Below, in pieces: positions 36,215-48,300 of a stretch of 64,000 nt of DNA. Origin of the DNA: Ganoderma boninense (taxonomy: Eukaryota; Basidiomycota; Agaricomycetes; Polyporales; Polyporaceae). Position numbers and translations under genes: made by a program. The DNA lies in the NCBI GenBank assembly GCA_002900995.3, contig CM035308.1:1674001-1738000 (forward strand). The letters run 5' to 3'. Every line of letters starts with the position of its first letter. Position 1 is the first letter of the stretch. Below the pieces are notes generated by a model, which was given only the letters and a program-made list of their open reading frames with translations, was not told the origin of the DNA and did no database searches.

Positions 36215-37521
36215 TCACAAGAGCAAGTGTTCCTTCAGAAAGTCTACGGCTTGTTCAAACAAACCTCCAGGTTGACCGAACTCCTCTTCAGCTTTTGCGT
36301 CGTAGTCGAAGTTATGTTCCTTCCCCTCCAAGATCTTGAGCTCTGAGCGAATGCCTGCGCTCTTGAGCTGCGCGTAAATGGCTTGCGACTCCCTAATGGA
36401 AACTGCGGTATCAGCAGATCCGTGAATCAGGAAAGTGGATGGGAATTGAGAGTCGACGTTGAACTGAGGGAACAAGTGGTGATGCTCTACGGGTATGTGG
36501 ACTGAGTGGTCGGCGTTGGTATCATCCACCTCGGAATGTTGCGATAGTCTGCCGCCTCTTGCCAGTATCTCCCGCAAGGAGCCACTAAGACTTGGCTCGT
36601 GCGCACCAGTATAATAATCAAGGAAGGTGCCCAGCTGGAGATAGAGTCGCCCAAGGAGTTGCCGAGGGTTGGCGGGGTATCCGGGTATATGGTACGTCGG
36701 TGGATGGTACGCCAGAGGGGAATCCGAAGTAGGCGGTAGATGCTGGCACTTGGGGTACAGGAAATCGGAGAACTCGGCAGGATCGAGCATTTCCCGGCCG
36801 CGGAAGAACGGAGTGGTTTTCGTCGTGACGTATTGCCACGTCTAAGCTGATGAGAAACCTATGAACGGTATGTGATTCAAGCTAGGGACATACCAGCATA
36901 TCGCCACCCATCCCGTAGAGGGAGACAACGGCTTTAGGTTGGGGCAACGCGTGCATTGCAGCGAGATATGCACATAATGCGCCTGAGCTGCTTCCCGCGA
37001 CGGCGAGAGCGCTGCTGTCAATTTCGAAGGCGTACTTGGCCTGGCAACTTTGTATGAGGCCGTTCACGTCGCGGTCGATGAAGGCGAACAGGTCTTTGAT
37101 GTCGGCGAGAATATCATGGCCGGTAGCAGGCGGTAGGAGCCGATAGTCCGCTGAGATGAAGATCATCCCCGAGGAGACCACACGGCCTTATTTGCCACCC
37201 GCCAACGGTCGGGGAAACGTGCGTTGTAGGTACGGACAGCGTTTCAGTGCGGGGCTCACGACCACGCAGGGTCGCTCGACACGCACGATATAGCCAGCTT
37301 GGGAACCAACTTCTCCTGTTTCCTACAGTCAACGCTCCTCCATGAAAATAGATTACTGCGGGGAGTCGTATCGGGTTTCCTATGTGATTCTCAGAGTGCG
37401 AGTTTGAAGGGACTGGAGGAGGCGGAGGGTAGATATCGACCTCGATTGACTGGCCCATAACGGATTTGTAAAGGAAGGCTAGCGGTTCTGGGGTTTCTAC
37501 TGAGGAGCTCAAGACAGTCAT
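36215..37521 (-). CDS. Alpha/beta hydrolase, hormone-sensitive-lipase type
   Basis: The start at 37521 gives MTVLSSSVETPEPLAFLYKS. The oxyanion-hole motif is LPAVIYFHGGALTVGNR. After an intron near 37280-37190, GMIFISADYRLLPPATGHDI follows, with a nucleophile elbow AVAGSSSGALCAYLA. The last exon (from about 36840) carries FLIHGSADTAVSIRESQ (catalytic Asp) and EGKEHNFDYDA (catalytic His). The elbow is G-S-S-S-G where the family usually has G-D-S-A-G; the serine position is kept. Substrate unknown; such fungal enzymes hydrolyse short esters or lactones. It diverges from APC2 with only about 180 bp between starts. Confidence 0.85.
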
Positions 37522-37705
37522 GGTGTAGTCAATGAGAGAGAAGCAAGGCTGATTTAGACAGGCGTTGTGAAAGCAGATGCCGGTGGTCGTGGTCGGAGGA
37601 AGAGTCCGCGCGTCTGTTGGGACGATATCGCGTGTGCGGCGCGACGCGACGCGTTCTCGGCGTTCTTGTAGACCACCACCCCACCTTCCTCCCACATCTC
37701 ATACA
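37522..37705. promoter_or_regulatory. Bidirectional promoter, hydrolase / APC2
   Basis: About 184 bp between divergent starts, with one ACGCGT at 37649-37654, 57 bp from the APC2 ATG. One copy is not above background. Confidence 0.4.
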
Positions 37706-40700
37706 ATGTCAATATTGGATCCAATCCTCGTGAACCAAGTCCAGCTGAAGTGGAATAACTCGCTCAGTCGTCTCAACCGCGGCGAGCCCGGAATCTCAGG
37801 ACTACTATCATTCAGCCAGGTTCGCCACCCACGCGTGCCCGGTTTGTGGTCACCCTAACTCCTTATCCACAGGCTTGGATGATAGCTACCGGTTTTCTCT
37901 ATCCTAGAGACCTGAACAACCCCTCGTCGCACAAGGAATATGGTATGTAAACTCGGGTGGGCGGGAGATGCAGACTCACACTAGCCACCCAGATATCCAG
38001 GATGTTCGCGCGTCGTTTGACATCCTCGGCAAACCAAAGATGCTTCCGCTGCTCATGGAGAACTTCCTTGGTGAGCAGCCTGGCCCATCGTATCGTTTAA
38101 CCATACCAACACCGGCCCAGAGAACATGCGACAGCAGCTGTACCTGGTTGAACAAGATATCCACAAGTACATGGCCGAATACGAGGTGAGTAACTCACAC
38201 GTCCTTCGGAGGTAGTGCTGTTGATCATGAGCAGGAAACAGATTCTCCTCAGGCGATTGCAAGGCTGTTGTTTCGTTTAGTGGAGTGGTACAAGGCTTGG
38301 TCTCCAATTCCTGAGTGAGTCGCTGCCCTGCCCCTTCTATGAGGCTTGCTCCTTCTATGAGGCTTGCTCCTTCTATGAGACTTGCTCAACTACCTCCGCA
38401 GGCTCGGCTCAACCCTGCTCTCCGCATACACTCTCACCTTCCAAACCCACATATATGCCACCTTTCCACCGACCTTCTCGCATGGTTTCAAAGCCCTCAT
38501 CGCGTCTACATTCACGCTCGCCAGCGCGTCCTACCCACCTCCGTGGGCAGTACCCTCAGACCCACAAGCTGCTTCATCTTCGTCTCCACAACGTCCGGAC
38601 CTGCCGTTGTGGACCGCTTGTGATACTCTAGGTCTGTTGGACAGGTACGAGTCACTCATTGCGAGCGTATGCTATGAGTACATCGAAGAGCATGTCATGG
38701 AGACATGCTCCAAGAAGTGGGACGAGTCTATGCTCACGCCCTTGAGGGAGTGGATGGCTGAGAAGGTTGTGCCATGGATGGTGATGCCATATGCTCGAGG
38801 AGCAAGGAGTGGTGCGTCTCCTGCTCTGTGGCACAATGGATGCCTGCTCAATAGTCCCATTACCGTCTCCAGCGGAGGAAGCGCGTTCGATGCTCCAGGG
38901 CGTTGGGTCAAGGTTTGATTACCATGTCTGCAAGACCCTTTGCGACCTCAGGACACAAGAGATCTTCGACATCATCGTCGACTACCCCGACTCCCAGCCG
39001 GCTTTGCAGGACTTGAAGGAGTGCCTCATCCGGGTCGACCAGCGTGACGATCTGGTCGTGACCTTGCGGAAGGCGTAAGTGTAACTGCTGATGCTATTCA
39101 TGTCACTCTCCACTGACGTGACTCCGTTCATCTCAGAAACAAGAAGCGCCTTTTGCACCCTGGTGCTGATACCAAGGATATCCTCACGCAATATGTTTCT
39201 ATCATCCGATGTCTTCGCATGATAGACCCACCAGGCGTCTTGTTATACAAGGTGGCGGACCCTATCCGGAAGTACCTCAGGGAACGTCCAGACACGATCC
39301 GCTGCATCGTCGCAAGCCTTGTAGGGGATGGGGAGAGTGGTGACTCGTTGGTGGATGAGAATGAGCCCATCCAGCCCTTACAACAAAGGCAGGCCGACGA
39401 TTTTGTTGATGCCGATTGGGAGCCAGAACCTATCGACGCTGGCCCAGGTATGTCCACTTGGAACAGAGTTTCTCTATGTCCGACTGCTCAACGGATATGC
39501 AAATGGAACAGACTTCCGCGCGAACAAGCCGACAGACGTCATAAGCACTCTCGTTAGTATATATGACTCCAAAGATCTCTTTGTCAAGGAGCTCCAGGTG
39601 CTCCTTGCCCAACGTCTTCTGGCTGTCACCGATGGAAACTACGAACGAGAGGTGCGTCCTCATGCATTCGGACCAGAGACTCGGTCATTAATGTGTAAGA
39701 TACAGAGGCGGAACATCGAGATCTTGAAGGTCCGTTTTGGGGAGGCTGCGCTGCAAGTGTGCGAGGTCATGCTACGCGACATGACGGACTCGAGGCGTAT
39801 CGATCAGCATGTCCAGCAGAAGAAGACGGTGCGTCTCCCATCCCACACAACCATTCACCACGCTCATTGGTCAACCTAGATGCCTATGCATCCAACGATT
39901 GTGTCTCGACATTTCTGGCCCCCATTGCAAACTGGCAGCTTCAACATGCCGGGACAGTTCAAGGAGTGCGTTTCATGTATGTACGGGTACGGGATTGCAC
40001 TGGGCTGATGTGGACCGCGCTAGGATCCAGGACGCGTATGCCGGGGAATTCCACATATTCAAACCGGACAAGAAGTTGTATTGGTTGCCGCACCTTGGTA
40101 CGATCTCCCTCGAGCTCGAGTTGCAAGATCGTACGGTCAATGCGGAGGTCCCTCCGCTCGAAGCTGCTGTCATCGAGCTCTTCTCCACCAAAGGTGCGGT
40201 TTGTTCATTTGCTAAATTTGCCGGGGTTGGGAGGTTGACATTATCCATTAGACACTTGGGACGTCAGTGCGCTAGCGGCGGAGATCAAGATCGACAAAGC
40301 ACAGGTGCTGAAAGCGCTGATGTCATGGGTGGACCTCGGCGTCCTCAAGGAAGAGGACTCGACTCGATACAAACTGCTCGAGATCGCGGAGGATGCGCCT
40401 GCTGGCACGAAGACTGTTACTAGACAGGGTGCGTACCTCCGTTGGTTGTAGGATGGTTGGTCGTCTGACGAGATGAACTGTAGTCATTGATGATGTACCG
40501 CCAATACTGACCGTCCAGCAGCAGCAAGCCGAACAGATGAAGGTGTACTGGAAGGTATGGGACACCAGTCTCTCCTTACGAGCTTTGGAGAGTGCATCTC
40601 TGATCTCACTTTCTTGCTAGTTCATCGAGGGCATGCTTACAAACCTGGGTGCTCTAAGCCTTCTACGCATTCAGGGTATGCTCAAGTTTGCCAACGGGTA

Positions 40701-40797
40701 CGATCGTACGATCGAGCAGCTGGCAGAATTCATGGAAGCAGCGCGGAGGGAGGGTTTGGTCACGGTCAAGGACGGCATGTGGAAGTTGCATCGTTGA
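37706..40797 (+). CDS. APC2: Anaphase-promoting complex subunit 2 (cullin-like)
   Basis: APC2 is the cullin scaffold of the APC/C ubiquitin ligase that triggers anaphase. The start is MSILDPILVNQVQLKWNNSL. The N-terminal half is in short exons (IQDVRASFDILGKPKMLPLL; TLLSAYTLTFQTHIYATFPP). The middle reads PDTIRCIVASLVGDGE, then an acidic DFVDADWEPEPIDAG. The cullin homology region has DLFVKELQVLLAQRLLAVTD, NIEILKVRFGEAALQVCEVM, LRDMTDSRRI, HPTIVSRHFWP (intron near 39835-39880), DKKLYWLPHLGTISLELEL, and LKALMSWVDLGVLKEED. The C-terminal winged helix is MLKFANGYDRTIEQLAEFME then EGLVTVKDGMWKLHR, ending at 40797. About ten introns. The order matches APC2, including the divergent cullin domain. 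Confidence 0.9.
38333..38395 (+). repeat. 18-bp minisatellite, about 3 units
   Basis: CCTTCTATGAGGCTTGCT is repeated about three times in tandem in an APC2 intron; the last unit has GAGACTTGCT. If misread as coding it gives MRLAPS repeats. Confidence 0.8.
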
Positions 40798-40936
40798 TGC
40801 ATGTGAGATAGAAAGACCACAGTTCCTCTGAAAATGAAAATGTGGTGAAGTTGTACCTGTTGCTATCTATGTTGTTGTACCTGCTATACGCCGAATTCTT
40901 CACACACCAAATCACTGTGTATACATAGTGCTAAAC

Positions 40937-40940
40937 AAAA
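40937..40940 (-). terminator. Pol III terminator candidate
   Basis: A TTTT run on the minus strand 12 nt beyond the tRNA 3' end, as expected for RNA polymerase III termination. Confidence 0.45.
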
Positions 40941-40952
40941 GTTTTCGAAATC

Positions 40953-41038
40953 TGCCTCCTGGCTGGATTGAACAACCGACCTCACCATGACGTATTAGAT
41001 AATACGAGTGGCGCGCTCTACCACTGAGCTAAGAAGGC
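40953..41038 (-). tRNA. tRNA-Thr (anticodon CGT) with 14-nt intron
   Basis: The minus strand reads GCCTTCT (acceptor), TAGCTCAGTGGTAGAGC (D arm) and the anticodon stem CGCCA/TGGTG with loop CT-CGT-A-A. The T arm is GGTTG-TTCAATC-CAGCC, then AGGAGGC plus discriminator A. All stems pair, with one G-T pair in each of the acceptor, anticodon and T stems. A 14-nt intron (TTATCTAATACGTC) sits at the canonical position after base 37, and its ACG can pair with the anticodon, as in other eukaryotic pre-tRNAs. Mature length is 72 nt. CCA is not encoded. Confidence 0.93.
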
Positions 41039-41768
41039 TTAATTATCAAGATGTTTGAAGATCTGTCAGCTTTGCTCGTGTCAGCATCCAAATCTGCCCC
41101 TATTAGTGTACCGAGGCCACGACCATGCGCAAGCGCAACTCATCATCAGTACCGATGATCACCAGCCCAACGTTCATCACACATGAAGTACAGTACGGCG
41201 ACGCATCTGCTACGTATGTAGAAAACAGCCCGAGCATCGGCGTAGGCTCATCGCTACCAAACAGGACATGACGATGATGATCTAACTTCATCCTGGCTGC
41301 TTCTCAAAAGTGGCCGCAACTCGTGAGTCGCTCCATGCGCCCATCAACTTGGCAGAAACTAGTTGACATACTCATCCATCGTGATTATAGCCCCGCTCTC
41401 AAGCCTTGTCAGGTGGCAAGTGTATAGGGGCGGGTCGCACCCCACAACCGGCTGCGTTCATGGCTTTTCCGCCCCGAAGGGGGTGCGAGAATAGGCGATA
41501 CACCCGGCTCACGTCCATGCCTTGGACAGCATCGTCATATTCCCAGGCGGCCCCCTTCCCAACCTTCGGCTCCAGTCCGGTTCTGCAACGACGTTGGCAG
41601 CTGGCTCGCCTTTCCTGGGCATAGACGCACGGAGCCTGTCTTGCTCGTAATTTAAGTATCCGGCTTCCGAGCTTCTTATCCTCATAACTCCCCTCAACCC
41701 CGGACTCCGCAGCTCCCCCTCCTCTTGCCGCCCTTGTCTCCCCCTTTTGCGGCTCACGGCTCGTCACC
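41039..41768. other. Intergenic spacer
   Basis: About 730 bp between the tRNA and the DUF2235 start. It should hold the DUF2235 promoter; a C/T-rich stretch (CCCCCTCCTCTTGCCGCCC) lies at about 41715-41735. I see no gene in it. Confidence 0.4.
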
Positions 41769-44745
41769 ATGTCCCGCCCCAGCCCAGTGCACCAGGACGA
41801 TACGACGGGGGATCCCCAACGCCAGCCACGCACGCTCATTCTCTGCTTCGATGGGACTGCCAATCAATACGACGGTGACGTAAGGATGCCTGAGGATCCC
41901 CTTCTCATATCAACCCAGGGGAACTCATCTGCCGCTCCCAGAATACCAATGTTGTCAAGTTTTATTCTCTGCTTAAGAAGGATGATGAATCCAATCAGCA
42001 GCTGTGCTACTATCAGGTTCGCAAGCCACCCCACCATCGTCACTGTCCCCATCCCCATCCCTGCTAACGGTCTTTACAGCCTGGCGTAGGCACTTACTTC
42101 AACCCCGGCGTCGTGTCCCCACTCTTCCAATGGTGCGCCAAGATACTGGACGAGGCTTTCGCTTGGTTCGTAAGCTTAGCGAACGTGGACTCAAGCACAG
42201 TCGATGATCGGGGTTATTAGGTATCTTGATGCGCACGTTCGTGGAGGTTATCAGTTCCTGATGCAGAACTACATCTGCGGCGACAAGATCTGTATATTTG
42301 GTACAGTTGCGGACAATCAAACTCGACAAAACGGGGTTGACGCCCAAATCGAATTTTCTGACGGGCGCTGTGCCCGGGAATGGATTCGCAATGACTGAAA
42401 ACGTCCAAAAACACACCTCCGAAGTTTTTCCCACGACAAAATAGGGTGCGCCAAATTTTTGGCCCATTTCAACGCTCCCTTTGGCCCCCTGGGACACCTT
42501 AGGCGCCCTACGGGCCGGGTATGCCACCTTGTGCACCTGAGTAAGCGCTCATTAGCGCTCACTGATGGCCGGAGGGTGTCTTTATATGGGTCCGCCGACG
42601 ACCGACTGTCCCATCCATGTCCACTGTTGGGCATGGGAATGCGGTCGGGCATCGACCATTGAGGCGTGCGCAGTACGAGAAGCATTTTCTGATGTACTTG
42701 ATGTACTTGCTGCCTAATCCAGGGGCTTGACGCCCAACTTTGTGAATATTTTAGCGCTTAACGGCTCGATAGAAGCTTCTGTTTTTGTCGGAATCATCTT
42801 CAGCTCTTCGAAAGGAGTCGATTGCCGTATTTTTCATGATTTTTACGAATATTTTGGGGGGTACGCCAAATTTTTGGCCCTCAAACCCCAAAAGTGGGCT
42901 GGAGGGAAATCGGCTCGTACAAATCCTTTCCTCCGTCCTCTACGATGCATAATACACTATTTCCCACCGTTTCCGGCTATTTCGGAAGGCTAGAAAAATC
43001 GGTCAAGTTTTTTGTCGAGTTTGATTGTCCGCAACTGTACGTCTCTCCCAGCGTTCGGCCGTCGACAGTCGACCCATGTGCCTGGTCCATTTATGCATTG
43101 GCAGGCTTTTCGCGGGGTGCATACACCGCACGCGCGTTGGCGGGGATGCTGCACAAGGTCCTTCTGATCTTTTGTTCATGAGACGCGTTCTGGGAGCTAA
43201 TAAGTTTCCATTTAGATCGGGCTGTTGCCCAGAGACAACCCGGAACAAATCCCATTTGCGTACAAGCTTTACAAGAGCACTGACGCCAATAATGCCGCCC
43301 TCGCGGCTGGGTTCAAGCAGACGTTCTGTCGAGATGTACAGATCGAATTTGTTGGCGTCTGGTATGTCGAAGCGCGACGCTCTACGTCCAGACGGGAAGA
43401 CTAACTTGCCAACCTCAGGGAAACCGTTGCAAGTGTGGGCGTGATCATGAGCCCAAGTCTTCCGTTCACCGCCGCGAACACGACGATCAAGACCTTTAGG
43501 CACGCTTTGTCGTTGGACGAGGTATCAGGTCTATCTGACCATTCCGATAACTATGGTGTTCTGACGTGGTGTCCTAGCATCGCGTCAAATTCCAGCCCAA
43601 CCTTTACCACTGGGGAGACGCGAGCAGCAGTTCTGGCGATAAATCAAGTCATACGGCTAAGATTTCTGTCAGCCTGGCATCAGACAGCATGACGCGCGCC
43701 AAGGAGAAGGTGACCGAACGTCAGAAGGGAAGGACTCGTTCTCTTAGATCCTTCCTGCGGCGGTGGCCGCCGAAGCAACGCCAGAATCGCGCGCCCGCTC
43801 CGTTCTCCAGGAGCCAAAAGGCAGCAGAAGTTGATCTGGAGGCTGCTGTGGCGACTAAGAGCGGCGTCTCCGCGTCTTCAGACAACGCGGAGTCATCATC
43901 AAGCGTGTCCTCCGGCCTGGGAGACCAGATTGATGGGGGGACGGACGTTCTTGAAGTCTGGTTCGCAGGGTGCCACAGTGGTAGGACTGTCTCTCGACGA
44001 GAATCGGATTGCGTGTTCTTATGATGCTTTTCGTAGACGTTGGCGGAGGTTCTGTGAGCGATTCCACGAAGCTTAGCCTTTCAGAGGTCACTCTGTGTTG
44101 GATGGTCCGCGAGGTCGTCCTGGCGAAGGCCCCGATCGAGTTCGACCCGGCCGCTATCCAGCGCGCCAACCTCCCCGGGTCGATTTTCGAAGGTACAGAT
44201 CTTTCCTAGAGCTCCCTCATATGTCCATCTCCTCACAGCTTCACTGCCGTTTTTACAGAGGTCGACGCTAAGGCCGTCGAAGATGTCAATTTCCCCGGAC
44301 AGCTCGACCCATCAACGTCGAACCCAGACAAGACCCAGGATCCGGGACCGCAGGCCCCGACCGGGCCGACGGAAGGCGGTGGAGGAGACCCGTTGGACGT
44401 CGCCGTCGATGCGCTGCAGCCGCTTCATGATCAACTGAAGATTGACCCGGCGTGGTGGCTTCTCGAGATAATCCCTCTGACGCATACAGTCAGGGATGCG
44501 AACGGGAAGACTCAGACGAAGTGGTGGTACGTTCTATCATTTCATCGTTGTTCTTTCTATCTAGGTCGCGGTCTGTCTGGTCGCTGATGCTTTTTGCGAT
44601 TTTTAGGATACACCTCGGGCGGGGTCGAGACCTGCCTGCCAACCCGAAGTTCCATGTTACAGTCAAGGAACGGATGGAAGATGCCACCCTCAAGTACACG
44701 CCCCGTGCCAAATGGACTGCAGGAACTGAGACTTATGTCGAGTAA
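41769..44745 (+). CDS. DUF2235 hydrolase-fold protein (carries a MITE in an intron)
   Basis: DUF2235 proteins are alpha/beta hydrolase-like and relate to bacterial type VI phospholipase effectors; in basidiomycetes the role is unknown. Exon 1 (41769-41879) has RTLILCFDGTANQYDGD. Later exons give NTNVVKFYSLLKKDD, PGVGTYFNPGVVSPLFQWC, and YQFLMQNYICGDKICIFG, then FSRGAYTARALAGML (the G-x-S-x-G elbow spans the intron). Then IGLLPRDNPEQIPFAYKLYK, QIEFVGVWETVASVGV, WFAGCHS and DVGGGSV with the second conserved motif. The tail reads DPAWWLLEIIPLTHTV and TPRAKWTAGTETYVE. A Lys/Arg-rich then Ser-rich insert (about 43690-43920) precedes WFAGCHS. The intron 42301-43104 (804 nt) would be 68 nt without the inserted element. 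Confidence 0.85.
42304..43037. mobile_element. 734-bp MITE, Tc1/mariner/pogo-type (TA target)
   Basis: The left end begins CAGTTGCGGACAATCAAACT (42304 onward) and the right end is its exact reverse complement. With the flanking GTA/TAC the inverted repeat is 31 bp with no mismatch (42301-42331 and 43010-43040). TA on each side (42302-42303 and 43038-43039) is the target duplication. Both features are typical of Tc1/mariner-superfamily non-autonomous elements. No transposase frame is inside. Internally, TTGACGCCCAA occurs at about 42336 and 42728, and CGCCAAATTTTTGGCCC at about 42447 and 42858, so the element contains two diverged direct segments. Confidence 0.9.
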
Positions 44746-45178
44746 TCTGACTCACTTGCCTGTCAATGCTCGTTTCCTCTCTCTTCTTCAGGCTGATTCA
44801 CACCTTTTTTCCACGCTGGCACTCTGAAGAGAGCTGTTCGGTGTATTGTTATTGACAATTTAAGGTTTACCTCTGGACCTTGTCGAGTCTTTCGTTGTAC
44901 AAGTTTGATATCAGCAGTAGTAATTCTTACGACCCCCACGACCATTTACGAGCTTTAATGATCTTGATGATTAGTACCTTGATTACTTGTTGGCTGCGCA
45001 TGATGCCAGAGCTTTCTGGATCGCAATGAATATGTTCAAAGCAAGCTGGGAAGAGCCGAACACCCCTTCAACGTGTAACTTGCAGTCCATCATGCATCGG
45101 CGTATGTACACGCAAACGTTGTCTCCCGAGGCAGACGATAAATGACCTTGTTGCGTGGAGGGAGGACGGTCATATAAC
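44746..45178. other. Intergenic spacer left of the DUF6589/RecQ element
   Basis: About 430 bp between the DUF2235 stop and the left end of the element. No gene seen. Confidence 0.4.
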
Positions 45179-45221
45179 GTCTGCTTTCAAACGCGCCCCT
45201 CACCCCGGTGGGTCCCCAATC
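45179..45221 (+). repeat. Left terminal inverted repeat
   Basis: 43 bp, partner at 51511-51553; flanked on its outer side by TAAC. Confidence 0.75.
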
Positions 45222-45368
45222 AGCGGAGTTGGACGATGCCGAAAGATCCGGGTCACCATATAGGGCGAAAATCCTTATTAGGAAAATCGCCTATTCCAGT
45301 TGAGGGTGCCCGACGCACCGGTTGCTTGCGCGTTTCTTGCCTCCGCCCATAATCTCCTACACCGCGAC

Positions 45369-48300
45369 ATGCTTTCCGGAGACACTCCAGACCTTCGCTT
45401 TGTTGAGTCGCGCCGGAAGAAGCCTCGTTCTGAAGGATATGGCAAGTTCTCCATCACTTCTCCCTCCCACCAATCCTTGCCCAAAGTTCCCGACTCGCAT
45501 GTGTCCGTCCTCGGGTCTCAGGAGTGCCTTCGTCTCGACGAGTTCATAACTGCGGCTTCTCCGTCCCCCTCCCCGGTGCCCCCGCTCTCTCGCCATGCCT
45601 CGCGAAACGTGTCCATCCTTCCCACACCTTCGTCACCTAGCCCTACGATTCCAATCACCCTTCAACGAGAGGCTCGCAAACGAAAGCACGATGAAAACCT
45701 GCCACCGGACGACTACACTCTTCCGTCTTGGCCCCGTCCTCCTCCTCGACCTCCTGTTCCTCGGCATCCCCCGCCTTCTACAGCATTCCTCTCCATGGCC
45801 GCTGTGTCACTCGCTTATCCAATGTATGGACAACATCCCGCTCCCAGAGCGCCACCACCTGCAATTACGGAGGAGTGCCCATCGCTGCCGAAGAGAGGAG
45901 GGAAGGGCCGGTATTTTTCAGATGAGGACAAGTTACGTATGTTTCTCGATTTCTTATATGATGAAGTTGGATGGACGCTTGGAGACATGCTGCATATGCT
46001 GTTTGACCATGGTCGGGATGTACGCCGGGATAGGCGTCATGCCGCGGCAGTGTCGGCTTTCCTGCAGGGAAGGTGTCGTTACAAGCCAGTGCACATTTTG
46101 GACCTCTGGATGAGGCATCCAGACGGCACATCATCAGAAGAGGAGTCTGAGTTTTCGAGAATGTATTCTACTTGTTCCAAAGACCTCGAGGAATCATTGT
46201 CTGTCCGCGTCGCCCTCACTCGTTTTGCTGCTCGAACAGTCGCGCAAGAGCTCGTAAGAGAAGCCGAGAAGGCAATTCACCCCGACAACGGATTGCACGC
46301 ATGCCAGAAGAGGCGAAAGCTGGACCCTGAGGGCGTCAAGACCACCATTCACTGGGAGGATATTGGCGCGGTGACAATGGCACGCGTGTCGGAGATTGTG
46401 GGGAACTTCCAACCACTTCTCCGAGACTTACTTCTTCACGTGGCAGACCGGGATCGCGTGAAGACGTCTATCACGAGTGACGGGTCTTCGTCTCGTAAAC
46501 GGCGACCTGCGGAATTGGTGCGTCTCTCCTTGGGCACTATTGGAATGTACATTGCTCATGACATGTTCAGGTGGTGGTGAATGTCATCAGCACCCTCAAC
46601 TTCTCACGTTCGAATCGCGCCAACCTCCTCCCAATCGCACGCGGACTGCTGCACTTCGCCCTCTCTGCTCCCTACGACGTCTTCCTATATCTGTGCCGCA
46701 TCGGTGTCATGCCGGCTTACGCGACAATCTATCGGTCCTTGGAGGCTCTCGCAAAGCATGAGGAAGAGGTCGTTCGTGCACATGGCAAGGATCCCGAAAC
46801 GGATGGCTACTTGGTGTCCGACAATGTACAGAACATCCTCATCCAGCGCGATCCCGCGATCGGTCGTGTAACTCGCGTCAATATTGGAATGGCTGCAACA
46901 TACATTGAAGCTCCCCACTTCCCGCGAGGAGCCCTCGATTTTGCAGATAAGCAGGAACGCATCAAGAAGAGTGCACGCGGCGAGCTGACGGTCAACGATC
47001 TCATTGGTCTTATTGACCAACGCCACCTGGAGACTGTCGGGATCCTCTTCCTCCTCCGCACCCTCATCAACACCATTCCTGAGCTCTCCTGTGAACGCTA
47101 CCGCCGCGAGCTATCGCTCCGGTACAGCACGCGCGGTGCGAAATTGCGTCTAGAACCCGAGGCAGCAAAGATCCACCCACTTGGGACCAGTGCCAAGAAG
47201 GAGACTGTGACGACGGAGTTGAAGGATGCTTTTGTCGACTTCCTCCAGCAGGGTGGCCAAGAGTCGGGGAGTTACAACCAACGGCTGATTCTCATGTGCG
47301 GCGACGGGCTGACGTTCGAGAAGACAGTTCAGATCAAACGTTATCTCCAGTTCCATCCGGACCCCTTCGAGAGCTTCGCACTCGTCGAACCAATCCTCGC
47401 GCCTTGGCATACGGTATGGACCGATCTGAGTCGGATCTTCAGTACGTTCTGGGGCGAGCACCTGTCGAAGGATCCATCCACCCTCGCCTTCGCCGCCGCT
47501 AAAATCGGACGCCGTGCACCATCAAACCTCAGCAAGCCAGACTTCGAGTCTGCACTCCAGATCCTCGAGGTTGTACATGATGCCCGTATCCTAGACTGCT
47601 TCCGGTAAGTTGAACGGGAATGTTCAAGATACTTCAGGCTTACTCATGTTCTCCTTACCAGCTTACATTTCCGGACCACGGACATCTTCTCATACTTCAG
47701 TGACCTCGCTATGTCAGGAAATCTCCCAACCTTTGAAAGCCTTGAGGACCATGCGAAGCAAGTTTACCGTACGTACTGTACCCATCGGGCCGGTGAACGT
47801 GCTCTCGAACCAATTGGTGACCTCACCGAAGATGAGCATCCAAGTGTCCTTGCGTGGAAGTCCTCAGTGCCATTGGGCAAGACCTGGACTCCTTCCTCCG
47901 CTTCTACCTCCCAGGAAGCTGGCGCGCCGTCCACCACAGGCCGGCGCAGGCGCTCACGCAAGGCAAAGGGCGGTGCAGCCAAGGCTCGGAGCGCCCGTAA
48001 GACAGATGGCGGGGAGGACGAGGAGGCTTTTCTTGGAGACTGTGTGCTTGCAAATGCTATCAACTTCATGAACGATGCTTTGGTAACCCGGGAGTTCTTG
48101 TGTGCTGTGGCTGAGGGGGACCCTGGGCGTGTGTACGAGGCGATGAAGGTATGTGATGACGCACACTGATCCACCCAGGTTCTTGATTCACTGATTTGTT
48201 TCCGCATATTAGATCATGCTCTTCACATTTGCTGGCTCCCCCCACTCAAAATACACAACCTATCTTCTCGAGTTCATCATAGCAACCGAGTACGAGTCTA

